Of a stretch of 64,000 bases of DNA, positions 1-10,610 are shown in pieces (position 1 is the first letter of the stretch; every line of letters begins with the position of its first letter). Made by a program: the position numbers and the translations under genes. The DNA comes from Zygnema cylindricum (Eukaryota; Streptophyta; Zygnematophyceae; Zygnematales; Zygnemataceae): contig JBBHKE010000934.1 of the NCBI GenBank assembly GCA_037447655.1, positions 47,995 through 111,994 on the forward strand, in the 5' to 3' direction. The notes beneath the pieces were generated by a model. It did not search any database. It was not told the origin of the DNA and saw only the letters and a program-made list of their open reading frames with translations.

Positions 1-3000
1 ATGTCTTCCGCTGCTGCCAGGCTGAGAAGTATGCGGACGGAGGGAAATCTGACCACCAGGGCAAAGGTTTCCTCGTAGTCAATTCCCTCCTTTTGTGTAA
101 ATCCCTTTGCCACTAGTCGGGCCTTGTAGCGCTCGATTGTGTTATCTCGGTTCAGTTTTAATTTGAAAACCCACTTACAACCAATTGGTTTTCGGTTAGG
201 TGGACAATCCACCAGCTCCCAAGTATCGGCTGCCATAATTGAGGCCATCTCTTCATTGATGGCTGTCTTCCACCGATTTCTTTCTAGACAAGTCATCGCC
301 TCTCCATAAGTTTGAGGTTCATCTTGATGAGATAGTTTTGTTACCTTGTTATTAACCTGTTTTTCTTGCAGTCTTTTACTACTTCTCCTTCCCCCTTCAA
401 AATCTGAGGCAGGAATAGATGGTTCTCGTGGATTCTTTCGAACAAACTCGGTTTCTCCCCTATCCCTATATTCCGAATCAATTTCCACCACGTCTTCCGC
501 TTCGGGTAGAGTTGTCACTGGAGTTTCCACAGCCGAGTCCTTTTCGGTCTGATTTGTTCCTGCAAGAGTGTCATCTTCTCTAAAACCTGGATAGTTAGGA
601 AGCTCAAAGTCATCGGAATTTTCTGACTCAAATCTGATTTTTACTGACTTCGTATATTTGAAGGGATCCACAGACTTTCCTTCATCCATAACTACTAGAT
701 GCTTTACTAAGATTATATCTTCCCTTTTTAGATCATAAACTCTATATCCTTTAACATCTTCATCATATCCTAATAAGTATCCCGGTTTTCCTTTAGGATC
801 TAGCTTCTAATTGGACCGATCAGTATCTAGACTGAACACTTGACTGCCGAAAACCTTTAAATGAGATAAGTCTGGTTTCCGGCCTGTCCATCTCTCATAA
901 GGTGTTTGATCTTTTATAGCTGAAGTAAGAACTCTATTTTTGAGGTAATTAGCACAGTTCATTGCTTCTGCCCAAAACCTTTTTCCTATCTTCTTATCCG
1001 ACAACATACTTCTAGCACTATCACTTAGTGTTCTATTTAACCTTTCAGTTACCCCATTCTGTTCCGGATTTTCTGGAACTGTCTTTTGGTGTTGAACCCC
1101 ATCTTCCCTCAAAAAATCCTCAAACTGGTTAGAAGTATACTCTCCACCATTGTCACTCCTTACTCTCTTGATTGGAGTTTCATGGAGTTTTTCGCTCCAT
1201 GCTTTATATTGTCTAAAACAGTCCTCAGCTTCTGACTTGTTTTTCAAAAAATACACCCAGGAATACCGAGACCAATCATCAGTTATAGTCATCATAAATC
1301 TCTTCCCCCCTGGTGAGGGCACTCTAGCCGGTCCCCAAATATCTGTGTGTACTAGATCTAGAAGTTTTTCTCCCTTGTAGGTGGCTGTTTTAGGAAAGGG
1401 TAATCTGTGTGCTTTACCTTGAGCACACCCACTACAATCACTTATATCATCACTCTCAGTGAACTGAATCCCTTCCACCACTCCCATCTTTTTCATCTCT
1501 CTTAACTTATCTAGATTCACATGCCCAAGCCTCTTATGCCACATCATAATATCATGAACACCAGCATAATAAAGTTTCTTCGTTTCATTACTTAAGATCA
1601 GCCTAAACATCCCATGGCTACCTTTCTCAGCAATCAAATAGACATCCTCCTCAAAACTAGCAGTAAAGACTCCTTCCCTAGTGCTAGTAAAAAAACCCTT
1701 ATCATCTAATACAGATGTAGAGATAAGGTTTTTGTTTATTTCCGTGATAAACAATACATCGGAGAATGTTAATATGGATGTCTTTCCTTCTACTAACACT
1801 TTCAGATCTACCGATCCTACAAGAGTAGTGGTGACTATCCTCCCATCCCTGTACTCTATCTCTACGGTGGGAATCTTTCTTATCTTAGTGAACAAGTGCT
1901 TATCCTTACACATGTGCATTGAGGCACCTGAATCTATAATCCAGCCTGCTTCACCTTTCAATCCACCGTAAGCACATTTCTGCCTACGTGGAATTTCAAC
2001 CTTGGTTTTTGCCTCCAACTCCTCATCCAAAAGGAGCTCATCATCCTCGTCCTCGGATTCCGCCTCAAGTACCTGTGTGACAAGGGACTTTTTCTTTCCT
2101 CTCGGGGTACCACCGGTTTGCCCCTCCTTTAACCGAAGCTCGGTTAACTTAGTGCACTCTGCCATATAGTGCCCCGGTTTCTTACAAAAATGACATAAAC
2201 CTTTGGGAGCCCTTGGTTCGAACTCGTCAACCTGTTTTTTCTGCTCCCTACCCCAATAGTTTTCGACTGGTTTCCGCCAATCCTTGTTCCTCCAATCGGT
2301 CGCTGTTGCCAAGGCTTGGCCACTCTTTCCTCCCCTTCGGATCTCTATCGTATTCTCTCGAACGAGAATCATCCCTACCACTGAGTTCCATATCCACCTT
2401 GAGTCCGGCAAGTCGTGCACACGGTTGACTATGTTCTCGAACTCATCAGGTACCTTCATTAGTAAACAGTTAACCTTTTCTTTTTCACTAAAAACTTTTC
2501 CCGCACTCTCTAGCTCCATGAAGAGTGTAGCAAGCTCATTGCAAAAATCCAACATATTTCCCCCTTTGTATACATACTCTTTAACTTTCTGATCAGCCAA
2601 CTGTTGTTGCTGAATCGTACCACTTCGGTACATCTCTATGAGAGCCATCCAAAGATCGGATGCCCTCTCTACCTGCAAATGAGGACATGCAAGTCCTTGA
2701 GTGAGATGGCGTAGGATGAAGTGCTTTGCCGCCATATTGTCGAAGTCCCAGGTTTCAGTATCATTCTCCTCGTTCCTCGGAATAGGTGACATGAATGCTA
2801 AACCAGTTGCTATTGGTGTGGTCGCCTCCTTCTCCTTTCCTTTGTCCACCACCTCTCCTTTCTTTGTTTCCTCTGTTGAAGGTGAATCCTCTTTCTTGGT
2901 GAATCTGCTTCTTTTAAACCTTGGAGGAATTCCAAGACTTGATGGACGCCCCAATCGTCCACTGACTATCCCCCAAAACCTTTTTTCGCATAGAGCTCCT

Positions 3001-3092
3001 ATCATCATACTTTCCCAGTATATGAAGCCTGTTCCATTAAATATTGGTACCCTAGAGGGTGGGCCCATAACCAGAAACTCTGAGACCTCCAT
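1..3092 (-). pseudogene. copia gag-pol polyprotein (Gag, protease, integrase, start of RT), one premature stop
   Basis: The frame opens at 3092 and stays in one phase to base 1, broken only by TAG at 807-809. Domains in order are: a UBN2-type Gag (about residues 115-240); a CCHC zinc knuckle (about 300-313, CHFCKKPGHYMAEC); an aspartic protease with DSGAS (about 385); the GAG-pre-integrase region (about 516-570); and the integrase core with its D, D and E residues near 580, 645 and 680. After the stop the same frame encodes the integrase C-terminal linker and then the first RT motifs (KWVFKLK, RLVAKGF) up to the edge. At the stop position the related element at 56-61 kb has Trp, so a TGG-to-TAG change is the simplest explanation. 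A start codon inside the LTR is unusual; it is chosen because the frame is open through the LTR/primer-site junction. No frameshift was seen. Confidence 0.9.
3058..3072 (-). promoter_or_regulatory. primer-binding site, initiator tRNA-Met half-molecule type
   Basis: Directly after the LTR the minus strand reads GGTTATGGGCCCACC. This is complementary to the anticodon arm of plant initiator tRNA-Met (recalled as GGUGGGCCCAUAACC), not to its 3' acceptor end. Drosophila copia and yeast Ty5 are known to prime from such a cleaved tRNA half. The ATG in the site, complementary to the CAU anticodon, is in frame with gag. The same site occurs in element B at 56806-56820. Confidence 0.75.
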
Positions 3093-4120
3093 AAGTCCTC
3101 AGAGTGGATAGCTTCTAAGAAGCCTCTAGGATAATCCTGACCCCTTTGTGTTTAAGCAAAAATAACTGCCACCCTGGCAGACAAAAACTTTGACCACCTT
3201 CACTCCTGTGAAGACAAGACTCCCCTGAGTCGATAGCAAAAAAAATCTCTGAATTTGCTCCCCTGAGCAGTAAGTTATGGAGGGTCAAAGTTGACCTTTT
3301 GTACAGAAGCTCTGTGGGAAAGAGGGTCCTATCTCCAAATTTTTCTAAGTCCTATCTCTCTCACAGACTCTATCTACTGATGTACGGAACCAATCAGAAT
3401 TGAGTTCCGTACGCAAAAGTATAGCTGCCGGTGTACTTTAGGTACGGACATTGTACGACAAGGCCTAAATGTCGACACATGTCATATCCGGATTCGATGT
3501 CATAATCTCCGAGGATTCCACGATCCAACGAAATTTCGCCACGCGTCATCCGAAGTGGCGATGGCCACAAACCGCCAAAAACTTCCTCCGCGATCTCGGC
3601 GCTAATTGCGGCCGTCGGATTAGAATCTAATTTAATCGTAGCCGTAATAAATACATGTGCGGTATTTGTTTCATTTACGAAACAAATGCGTGGTATTGAT
3701 TTATAGTCCGTACCGTAATCCGTACTTTATATATTCCCGGATCTATGTATCCCGTAATCTATTATAGTTAAATGAATAATCGTACGTATACATATTTAAA
3801 TAACTATCAAACTATATACTACGTATCATGACTCCTAGACTTAACGGCTAAGGATACCGGCTATTTCCTGTCTGCCGGCCGGTAGGTACAAGGATCAATT
3901 CCTGCCGCCGGCACATACTTTTTAAATAAATAAACCCGAACTAATATAAATTTCCCATAAACCTCAGGATAGCCTAGGTAGCCATGGCTCTAGCTTCCTC
4001 TCCAATTTCTCAGTGACTGCGACAAGTTTGAGAGTTGGAGAGAGAAGTTAGAGGTAGACTGCCTAGGCTTCTTTCTTTCTATTCAGACCTAGAAAATACT
4101 TAAAACCATTAATTTCTACA
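3073..4120 (-). repeat. 5' LTR of copia A
   Basis: About 1048 bp, beginning TGTAGAAATT on the minus strand at 4120. Related copies end in GAGTTTCA; here the last base is T. The ends were fixed by comparing three copies (this one, 45961-47007 and 51309-52378). The LTR includes the first 20 nt of the gag frame. An antisense tRNA-like block lies near 3834-3912. Confidence 0.88.
3834..3912 (+). other. tRNA-like block inside the LTR, antisense to the element
   Basis: The plus strand carries an A-box-like TAGACTTAACGG and, about 50 nt on, a B-box-like GGATCAATTCC followed by GC-rich pairing sequence. The same arrangement recurs in the LTRs at 10611, 45961, 47011 and 51309. This resembles a decayed tRNA or tRNA-derived insertion. 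An active Pol III promoter is not shown. Confidence 0.45.
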
Positions 4121-5116
4121 AACTTCCTCTGGTTCCTCGTCCGCCGGTTCCCACCGAGGTACCTTTCGTAATTTGAAGGACATGTGTTTCCTTCCTGCTC
4201 GGGCCCGCTGCCGAGCATTCCTTCGAGCCAGCTTGAGTACTCGCACCTCACGGGTGACCTCCGCTCGAGAGATGATGTTGTGGAGGCGAACATCCCACGG
4301 GTGATTACGATGGAGTAACCCGGGAACATCAATCCTGTACCTGTAGTTGTCCTCTACCACTTCCACGAACGGTAAGGTGTGAGGATTCAGCTCCACATAG
4401 CCTTTATGATTATTTCCCAGGTCCCTGGTCCTCATGAAATTCCATGCTGGGTGTGACGGAACGTCGGCAAGGATACAGATAGGGTCTCTAGGCATCCCTA
4501 TACGCCATTCCTTGGGCCACTCCGAGGGGTTCCAATAAAACCTTTTGGCAAAGCTGAAGGCGAGGTCCGGATGCTGGGTGTCGACCAGTAATGGAAAGAG
4601 GTAGTCCGGAATTTCCTCTCCCCGTTCACTCTCCTCCTCCGAACCTCTTCGGTTTTCTCGCAGGAGGAACACATCGTCACCACTAGGGTATTCTTCCTCT
4701 GCCTTCCTCTCCGCGCTTTCAGACGACTACTCGTCCGCGGTACTCTCCTTATTTGGGTCCCGCATCACCTCTAGATTTGAGGCGCGCTCCTCAATTGACG
4801 GAGGCGTTGGTTCGCGTTCCAGTTCCTTCGCCTCCGATAGCTCATGATCTGATTGAAATTCCTGATCACCTTCCCGGGTTGGGGTGTATTCAGGGTCCTG
4901 TGAGTTTTCTGACCCCTCCCCTCCACTGGTCTCCGCCGGTCCTGCCTCGCAACTGGCACTTTCCTCCGATTCTAGCTCCACTTCTACCTCTCTTCGCCTG
5001 CTTGCTTCCACCATGGCTTTCGCCGCCCTTAGCAATCTCTCGGGACGGCTCGGGTCTCCTTGTCCCACGCCTACCAGTCTCCTCCTTTTCGGGGGTGGAG
5101 AGGACGACGACGCCAT
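4109..5116 (-). pseudogene. unknown ORF downstream of the gypsy chromodomain
   Basis: From an ATG at 5114-5116 the frame encodes a Ser/Pro-rich start with a basic cluster (PPPKRRRL, nuclear-localisation-like). A long acidic Glu/Ser-rich stretch follows, then TAG at 4727-4729. In the same frame comes a mixed, probably folded region rich in Trp, Pro and Arg. The final codons lie in the copia A LTR, so the true C-terminus is displaced. I do not recognise a family. The frame is continuous with the upstream polyprotein, so it could be a C-terminal extension, a separate extra ORF, or a captured host segment. A TATA-like TTATAAA about 200 bp upstream of the ATG supports a separate transcript, but this is inference. 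Confidence 0.5.
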
Positions 5117-8100
5117 AGACACTGCTGAAGCAGACAATTTCGGTAGCTCCAGAAGCGAAGGTAAAATGATTTTGCGGAGAGAAGCAGTTTCCAAGCTGCC
5201 CAGACTGGGTTGGGTGTGAGGACAAATGACGGCTGTATTCCCGGGGGGTGAGGGTTTCACTTTTGGGCTGTGCGAAGCGTTGCAGCGTGCGAGGGTATCG
5301 CAGTATCGAACATTTATAAAACTGTGCTGCGGCGGAACCGAGGGTTCGTCGTCACCTACATAGTGAAACACAATTGCGCCGTTGCGCTTTCCTGTCAGCG
5401 CAGCGGTGGTGCTACGATCCTCTGACGTCATCGTGACCATGTTGCCCTGCAGTGGCTGCGCTGCTACAGCGCTGCAGTGTGGTGACATCGATGCTGCGGT
5501 CCTTTGCCGCGTCCCCAAGATGATTGCGATGGTTGCGCCACCGCGATTCGCTCCTTTGTTGCGGCCGCTGCGATTGCCCCTCCCATTAGGCTGAGTGTCC
5601 TCACTCTGCTGTAACCGGCGCAGCAACTCCGGGGAATGCAGATCCTTCTCGTCCACCCAAGAGTCGTCCTCGGCATCGTAACCTTTCCAACGCACCAAGT
5701 ATTGGGTGGAGTTGAATTCCAAGTGACGTGACTGAAGGATCTCTTCCACTTCATACTCGTCTGAGGTTCCTCGAACGGGTGGTAGAGGAGTATGCTGTTG
5801 TCGATTAGGGAACATTGAATCAGGATCACGGAATGGTTTAAGAAGGGAAACATAGAAAACATTGTGGATATGCCAGTCCATCGGGATATCCAACTTGTAA
5901 GCTACGTCGCCCACACGGGAAAGAATTGTGAATGGGCGCGTAAACTTTGGTGCCAACTTCTTAGAGAGGGCACCAGGCAAGGAAAGATTTACCATGTTAA
6001 GGCAAACCTTGTCCCCTACGCTATAAACGGTGTCCCTCCGATGAGCGTCAGCCTGCGACTTTTGACGATCCTTTGCCATTTGGAGCGTCTTGGCCGCCTT
6101 TTCCAGGTTTTCTTGCACCGTTTTGGCAAAGTCCAGAGCCGCCGGTGTTTGGCAGTCCGCTACCAATAATTTTTGGGGAAGAGTGGGCTGTCGTCCATTG
6201 AGGGAGAATGGCGTAGCATTGGTGGACGAGTGCACTGCACTGTTGTATGCTACCTCAATTGCCGTTAAATGGTTCACCGAATCTGTTTGGTGCATCGAGA
6301 CATAAGCCCGCAATGCTTCCTCCAAGGTTCGATTTACTCTTTCAGTCTGACCATCAGTCTGAGGGTGGTAGGTTGTGGACATGGCCAACTGCGTGCCACA
6401 TAGCGCAAACAGGTTTTGCCAAAAGTGGCTCACGAATTTACGATCGCGGTCGCTGACGATTTTTTTTGGAAGTCCGTGATGGCGGAATATTTCCCGAAAG
6501 AATAAGTCCGCGATATCTCGTGCACTAGCTGTAGTGGACGTGGGTAGAAAATGTGCCATTTTCGTCAGGTAATCCACGACGACGAAGATTGAGTCGTAGC
6601 CCTCCTTCGTCCGGGGAAGGGCCACGATAAAATCCACCGAGATCGCCTCCCAAGGAACAGATGGTATTGGGAGGGGGTGTAACAGACCTTGTTGCCCTGA
6701 ATCCGATTTGTTTCTATTACACGAGTCACACGTCCGGACATATTCTGCAATGTCTCGAGTCATGTTTGGCCAGTAATACGCTTCAGCGACACGTGCGGTT
6801 GTTTTATCCCGCCCAAAATGTCCACTGAGCGGCTCGTCGTGACTCGTTTGAAGAATCGTGTGACGAAGTGCCCTATTTGTTGGCACATATAGCCGTGTTG
6901 TCTTACTCGGTCTGTACCGCCACATATCATTGGCGGTTCGAACGAGTACTTTCCGTTTGATGAGTTCCTTTAGTGAATCATCGTCGCCGTAGGCGGCCTT
7001 TATCCGACTTAACCACTGTTTGTCCACTTGCACCGTACTGGTGACTGCGCTGAGCTTCGGATCTTGCGCTTCGGTCAACGCTGCGCTTTTCTCTTTCACA
7101 GTCTCCGTTCCCCTGCTGCGATGCTTGCGGTCGTTGCTCCGCTGCCGGCGCAGCGACGTCAGGTTTTCTAGACAGCGCATCCGCCGGGTCGTTTTGCCCG
7201 GCTTATATTCAATAACAAGTTCTGGACCGAAGGTTTGCAGAAACGTCATCCAGCGCACTTGTTTCTTGGACAACTTCGGCTGGGTTTGGAGATATTGTAA
7301 GGTGTGGTGATCCGTGATAACCGTGATCCGTTTTCCCTGAACGTAACACTTCAAAACCTACAGCGCATTGATAATAGCTATTGTTTCCTTCTCATGGGTA
7401 GCCCAGTTCAACTCTGCTGCCTTTAGTTTGCGACTGTCGTAGGCGATGGGTTGAAGGCCTTTTCCTTGATCCTGCATAAGGATCGCTCCAATAGCCATAT
7501 CGCTAGCGTCAGTGATTATCGTCCAAGGTAAGTCCGGATTGGGAACAGCTAACACAGGGGCGGTAACCAACTACTCCTTTAGCGTGTTAAAGGCTGTTCC
7601 TTGCGCCGCTTTCCAATCATAGGGCGCATCATTCTTGAGCAATTCCGTGAGCGGTGCAGCGATTTTTGCGAAACCTTCGACAAAACGTCGATAATAGGAG
7701 CATAGTCCGAGAAAGCTTCGTAACTCCGTAATATTCGCCGGCTGCGGCCTCTCCTTAACTGCCCTAGTCTTGTTTGGATCCACTGCGATCCCGTCCCGGC
7801 TCACCACATGGCCTAAAAAATCAATCTTTTCCTTGAAGAAGTCACATTTACTTCTTTTTGCGTATAACTTATGCTCCCGAAGGACTTGGAGGACCGTCCG
7901 TAAGTGCTTCATATGCTCCTCGTGTGTTCGGCTTTACACCAATATGTCATCTAAGAAGACGATCACAAACGCGTCCAGATATTGCCGAAAGATGGAATTC
8001 ATTAAATGCATAAAGGTCGCCGGTGCGTTAGTCAACCCGAACGGCATTACCCGAAACTGGAAATGACCGTATCGAGTCCTGAACGTTGTCTTCTCCACAT

Positions 8101-10075
8101 CATCCTCGGCAACTCTGATCTGATGGTACCCGCTGCGCAAGTCTATTTTTGAAAAATACTTGGCACCTCGAAGTCGATCCAACAGTTCGTCGATCCTCGG
8201 CAGGGGGTACGCATTCTTCACCGTTAATTTGTTCAGCGCTCGATAGTCTACATACAGACGGAAACCTCCATCTTTCTTGTTCACAAAGAGAACGGGGGCT
8301 CCATACGGTGACTTGCTTGGTTCGATTGCTCCGGCTTCGACCTACTCCGCGAGTTGCTTTTTGAGTTCGTCCAATTCGGTGTAGCTCATCTTGTACATCC
8401 GATTAGCCGGGGGTACCGCTCCAGGAACAAGCTCTATCCTATGGTCTACTTCGCGCTTCGGAGGTAATCCTTCGGGGAGCTTCGGGAGAAATACATCTGC
8501 GTACTCCTCGAGAAGTTTTGTCATGACTTCCGGGGCCTCATCGGAAGTCTTTCCAATACCGTCACTTTATTTGGAGTCAAAGTCGGGGTCCTTCTTCTTC
8601 CATTCTTCCGGAATCTCCTCCTTCGCCTCCTCCTTTGGCTGGACGACCACCATACCAATCGTTTCCCCTTTCTTGAGTGCCCTCTTAAGCTGTAAGGCCG
8701 AAAGCAGGCGTCCCTCTTCCGCTCCCTTACCAGCCGCTCCCGCTTTTACCTCGAACTCTTCTTCACCTTTCTTCACTCTCATGGCGCCAATTCTCCAATC
8801 AATTGTTGGATTCCATTTTTGCATCCACGGCTTCCCCAGGATTACCTCATGGTCCCCAAGAGGTAATACATGAAGTGTATCGTACCATCGAAATTTCCCA
8901 ATGTTGACGCGTAACCTCGGGGTACGATGGGTAATGGATAAGGAATTGCCGTCGGCCAATTGTACCGACTGATGATCCTTTAGTACCACAAGAGGAAGTT
9001 TCAACCTTTTCACCGTCGCCTCGTTGATGAAGTTCCCCGATGCTCCGGAGTCCACCATGAAGTTAGCTGCACTCACTCCTATTTGACCCCAAAATATCAA
9101 AGGGTCTCCTCCTTCACCGGCTAACCTCATAACGGTAAGTTTTCCCTTTTTGGGGCCTTTCCGTTTTGGACTCTCTCGAGCCATGTGATCTGGAGAACCG
9201 CACTGGAAGCATAGGCCATTTTGCCTCCTTTGCTGGATTTCCTCGGGGGACAAGTCATGGGTCTTGGGTGTGGTAGCTTTCTTCTTTTTCCGCAAGACGT
9301 TGACCGCTTCCTTATCCTCTTTAATTGCGCCGAGCTCCATGGGGGTTGGACCTTCGTCTGGTCGGTTTCCTCCGCTACTGCTCGACCCGTAGTGATAAGG
9401 TCTCCGGAGGTGAAAGTCGACCGAATCGGTCCGCTCCGCAAATTGGATGATTGCTGAGAGAGGAGGAGTCGTGCTTTCCCGAGCAAGCCATTGTTCCACA
9501 TCTCTACGAATAGACGACTTAAGCCCCTTCACGAAGCGATCCACGGCTTCATCCTCCGTCATCGTAGGTATTTGAACTTTGCACTCCAAGAACCGTTGCG
9601 TAAACTCCATCACTGACGTTCGTTGCTTTAAAACTGCGATCCTATCTCTTGCCGCCTTCATTGTGTTGACGGGCTGCCAAGTGTCCCGGAGGAGTTGAAC
9701 GAAGAGCGCCCAGACAGTTGGTAACTCATCGTCCTCTACTAATGTTCTCCACCAAGCCCCTGCTGCCCCATTAAGAAGACCACCCGCGTAGTGAATCTTC
9801 TCACGGTCCGATAGGCTAGGAAAATTCTCGAGATAGTTCGCCACGGAGAATAGCCATGAGTCAAGGCTCTTGTGTCTTGCAGGGTCAAACTCGTCGGGAA
9901 TTCTTAATTTCGGTCTCCGGGAATCTCTCTCTACCTCTCCATGGGGTCGCTCCCCTAGACACGACTCCAAGGTTGTGACACTGTTACTCAGCTGCACGTT
10001 CTGTAACCTCACACTTTCTAACTCCCTCAGCACTTGCGCCAACATTTCTGTAGTGGATACGCCGTGTTCGTCCAT
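5117..10075 (-). pseudogene. gypsy gag-pol polyprotein with chromodomain, six in-frame stops in the element
   Basis: All segments share one phase from ATG 10075. Gag (about residues 75-175) is followed by a zinc knuckle at 287-300 whose last Cys is Ser (CFQCGSPDHMARES). The protease DSGAS is near 340. RT has the FLDD catalytic motif just before a stop, then comes RNase H (TDAS, E, TDHH). The H2C2 zinc-binding region, a D,D,E integrase core (SVDF, SDRD, DGQTERVNR) and a chromodomain (YLVRWKGYDAEDDSW, about 5625-5765) follow. Stops lie at 8567, 8342, 7934, 7571 and 7358, and a sixth at 4727 in the extra ORF; all are TAA or TAG. At about 7080-7200 the conserved PADALSR motif after RNase H is in another frame, so two compensating indels occurred. 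The enzyme cannot be made from this copy without several changes. Confidence 0.92.
5309..5320 (-). promoter_or_regulatory. possible internal TATA box upstream of the extra ORF
   Basis: The minus strand reads GTTTTATAAATG here, about 200 bp upstream of the ATG at 5116, in a stretch whose translation looks non-protein-like. It is a weak, position-based suggestion only. Confidence 0.25.
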
Positions 10076-10096
10076 GCTGTCGAGTCACGGGTGATT

Positions 10097-10108
10097 CCTC
10101 CGATACCA
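10097..10108 (-). promoter_or_regulatory. gypsy primer-binding site
   Basis: The minus strand reads TGGTATCGGAGG one base after the LTR end. It matches the usual plant site complementary to the 3' end of initiator tRNA-Met (TGGTATCAGAGC) except for a few positions. The gag ATG follows only about 22 nt later, a very short leader. Confidence 0.8.
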
Positions 10109-10109
10109 A

Positions 10110-10610
10110 TGTAAAAGAGGCAACAATACACCACAACACGTCACAGTGCACAGCGGAAAACACCAAGGATCTCCCCGTAGCAACAGCAAGAGCACACAGA
10201 ACTCACAGACAAGGTTGGGCTTTATTACTTGAAAGAGAGTACAAGGTTGCGCTAGCTGTGTAAGTCTACTTCAGGTCCCCATTCCCCAGGTCTACTTGAC
10301 TATTTAAACTAACTGCTAGTCAACCTAGTACTGTACAACTGTACACGTGGACCTTCACGGTCAATCAAGATCTATCATAAACTTCCTTCTAGAACTATAC
10401 AGCTCCATCTACATTCTGCGGCGTTGCTATGCTGCGTTGCTGCGCCGCTGCGCTACTAGTTGCTACGCCGCTAAGTTGCTATGCTGCTATGCTGCGCTGG
10501 TCTGGAATCGCAGCTGCGCTGCTCTGGAATCGCAACTACGCTGCTCTGAAATCGCAACTATAGCAGCCTAGCCCTAGCCACTAAGTACCCAATTATGTAA
10601 CCCTGTTACA
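10110..10610 (-). repeat. 5' LTR of the gypsy element
   Basis: 501 bp, starting TGTAACAGGG and ending TTTTACA on the minus strand, immediately before the primer site. It contains a GCTGC/GCAGC-rich segment (10420-10565). No second copy lies in the window, so the boundaries rest on TG/CA ends, the primer site and the junction with a foreign LTR at 10611. Confidence 0.8.

Larger units (their letters stand above)
1..4120 (-). mobile_element. Ty1/copia retrotransposon A, 3' part outside window
   Basis: This LTR retrotransposon reads right to left. Its 5' LTR is 3073-4120, the primer site follows directly, and gag-protease-integrase-RT runs to the window edge. It is the youngest insertion in this corner: its LTR interrupts the reading frame of the gypsy element at 4121. 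The RNase H part, the polypurine tract and the 3' LTR must lie beyond base 1. The copy is nearly intact, with one premature stop seen. Two related LTRs without the internal region lie at 45961-47007 and 51309-52378. The target duplication cannot be tested because the other flank is outside. Confidence 0.93.
4121..10610 (-). mobile_element. Ty3/gypsy chromovirus-like retrotransposon, cut at its 3' side by copia A
   Basis: The order in element sense is: 5' LTR (10110-10610), primer site, a short leader, one long gag-protease-RT-RNase H-integrase-chromodomain frame, and then an extra downstream coding segment. Copia A interrupts that segment at 4120/4121, so the 3' LTR is not in the window. The element is inserted into an older copia-type LTR whose remnant abuts it at 10611. 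Six in-frame stops and at least one compensated frameshift make it non-autonomous. Confidence 0.92.

Noticed and set aside
2701-3111. Plus-strand frames opposite copia A gag-pol
   Set aside because: They are antisense shadows of the retroelement coding sequence.
4109-10075. Recoded genetic code (TAA/TAG read as Gln)
   Set aside because: The kinase uses no internal TAA/TAG and ends at TAA; several transposon stops replace Trp or an aromatic residue, and copia B also has TGA stops. Ordinary decay explains them.
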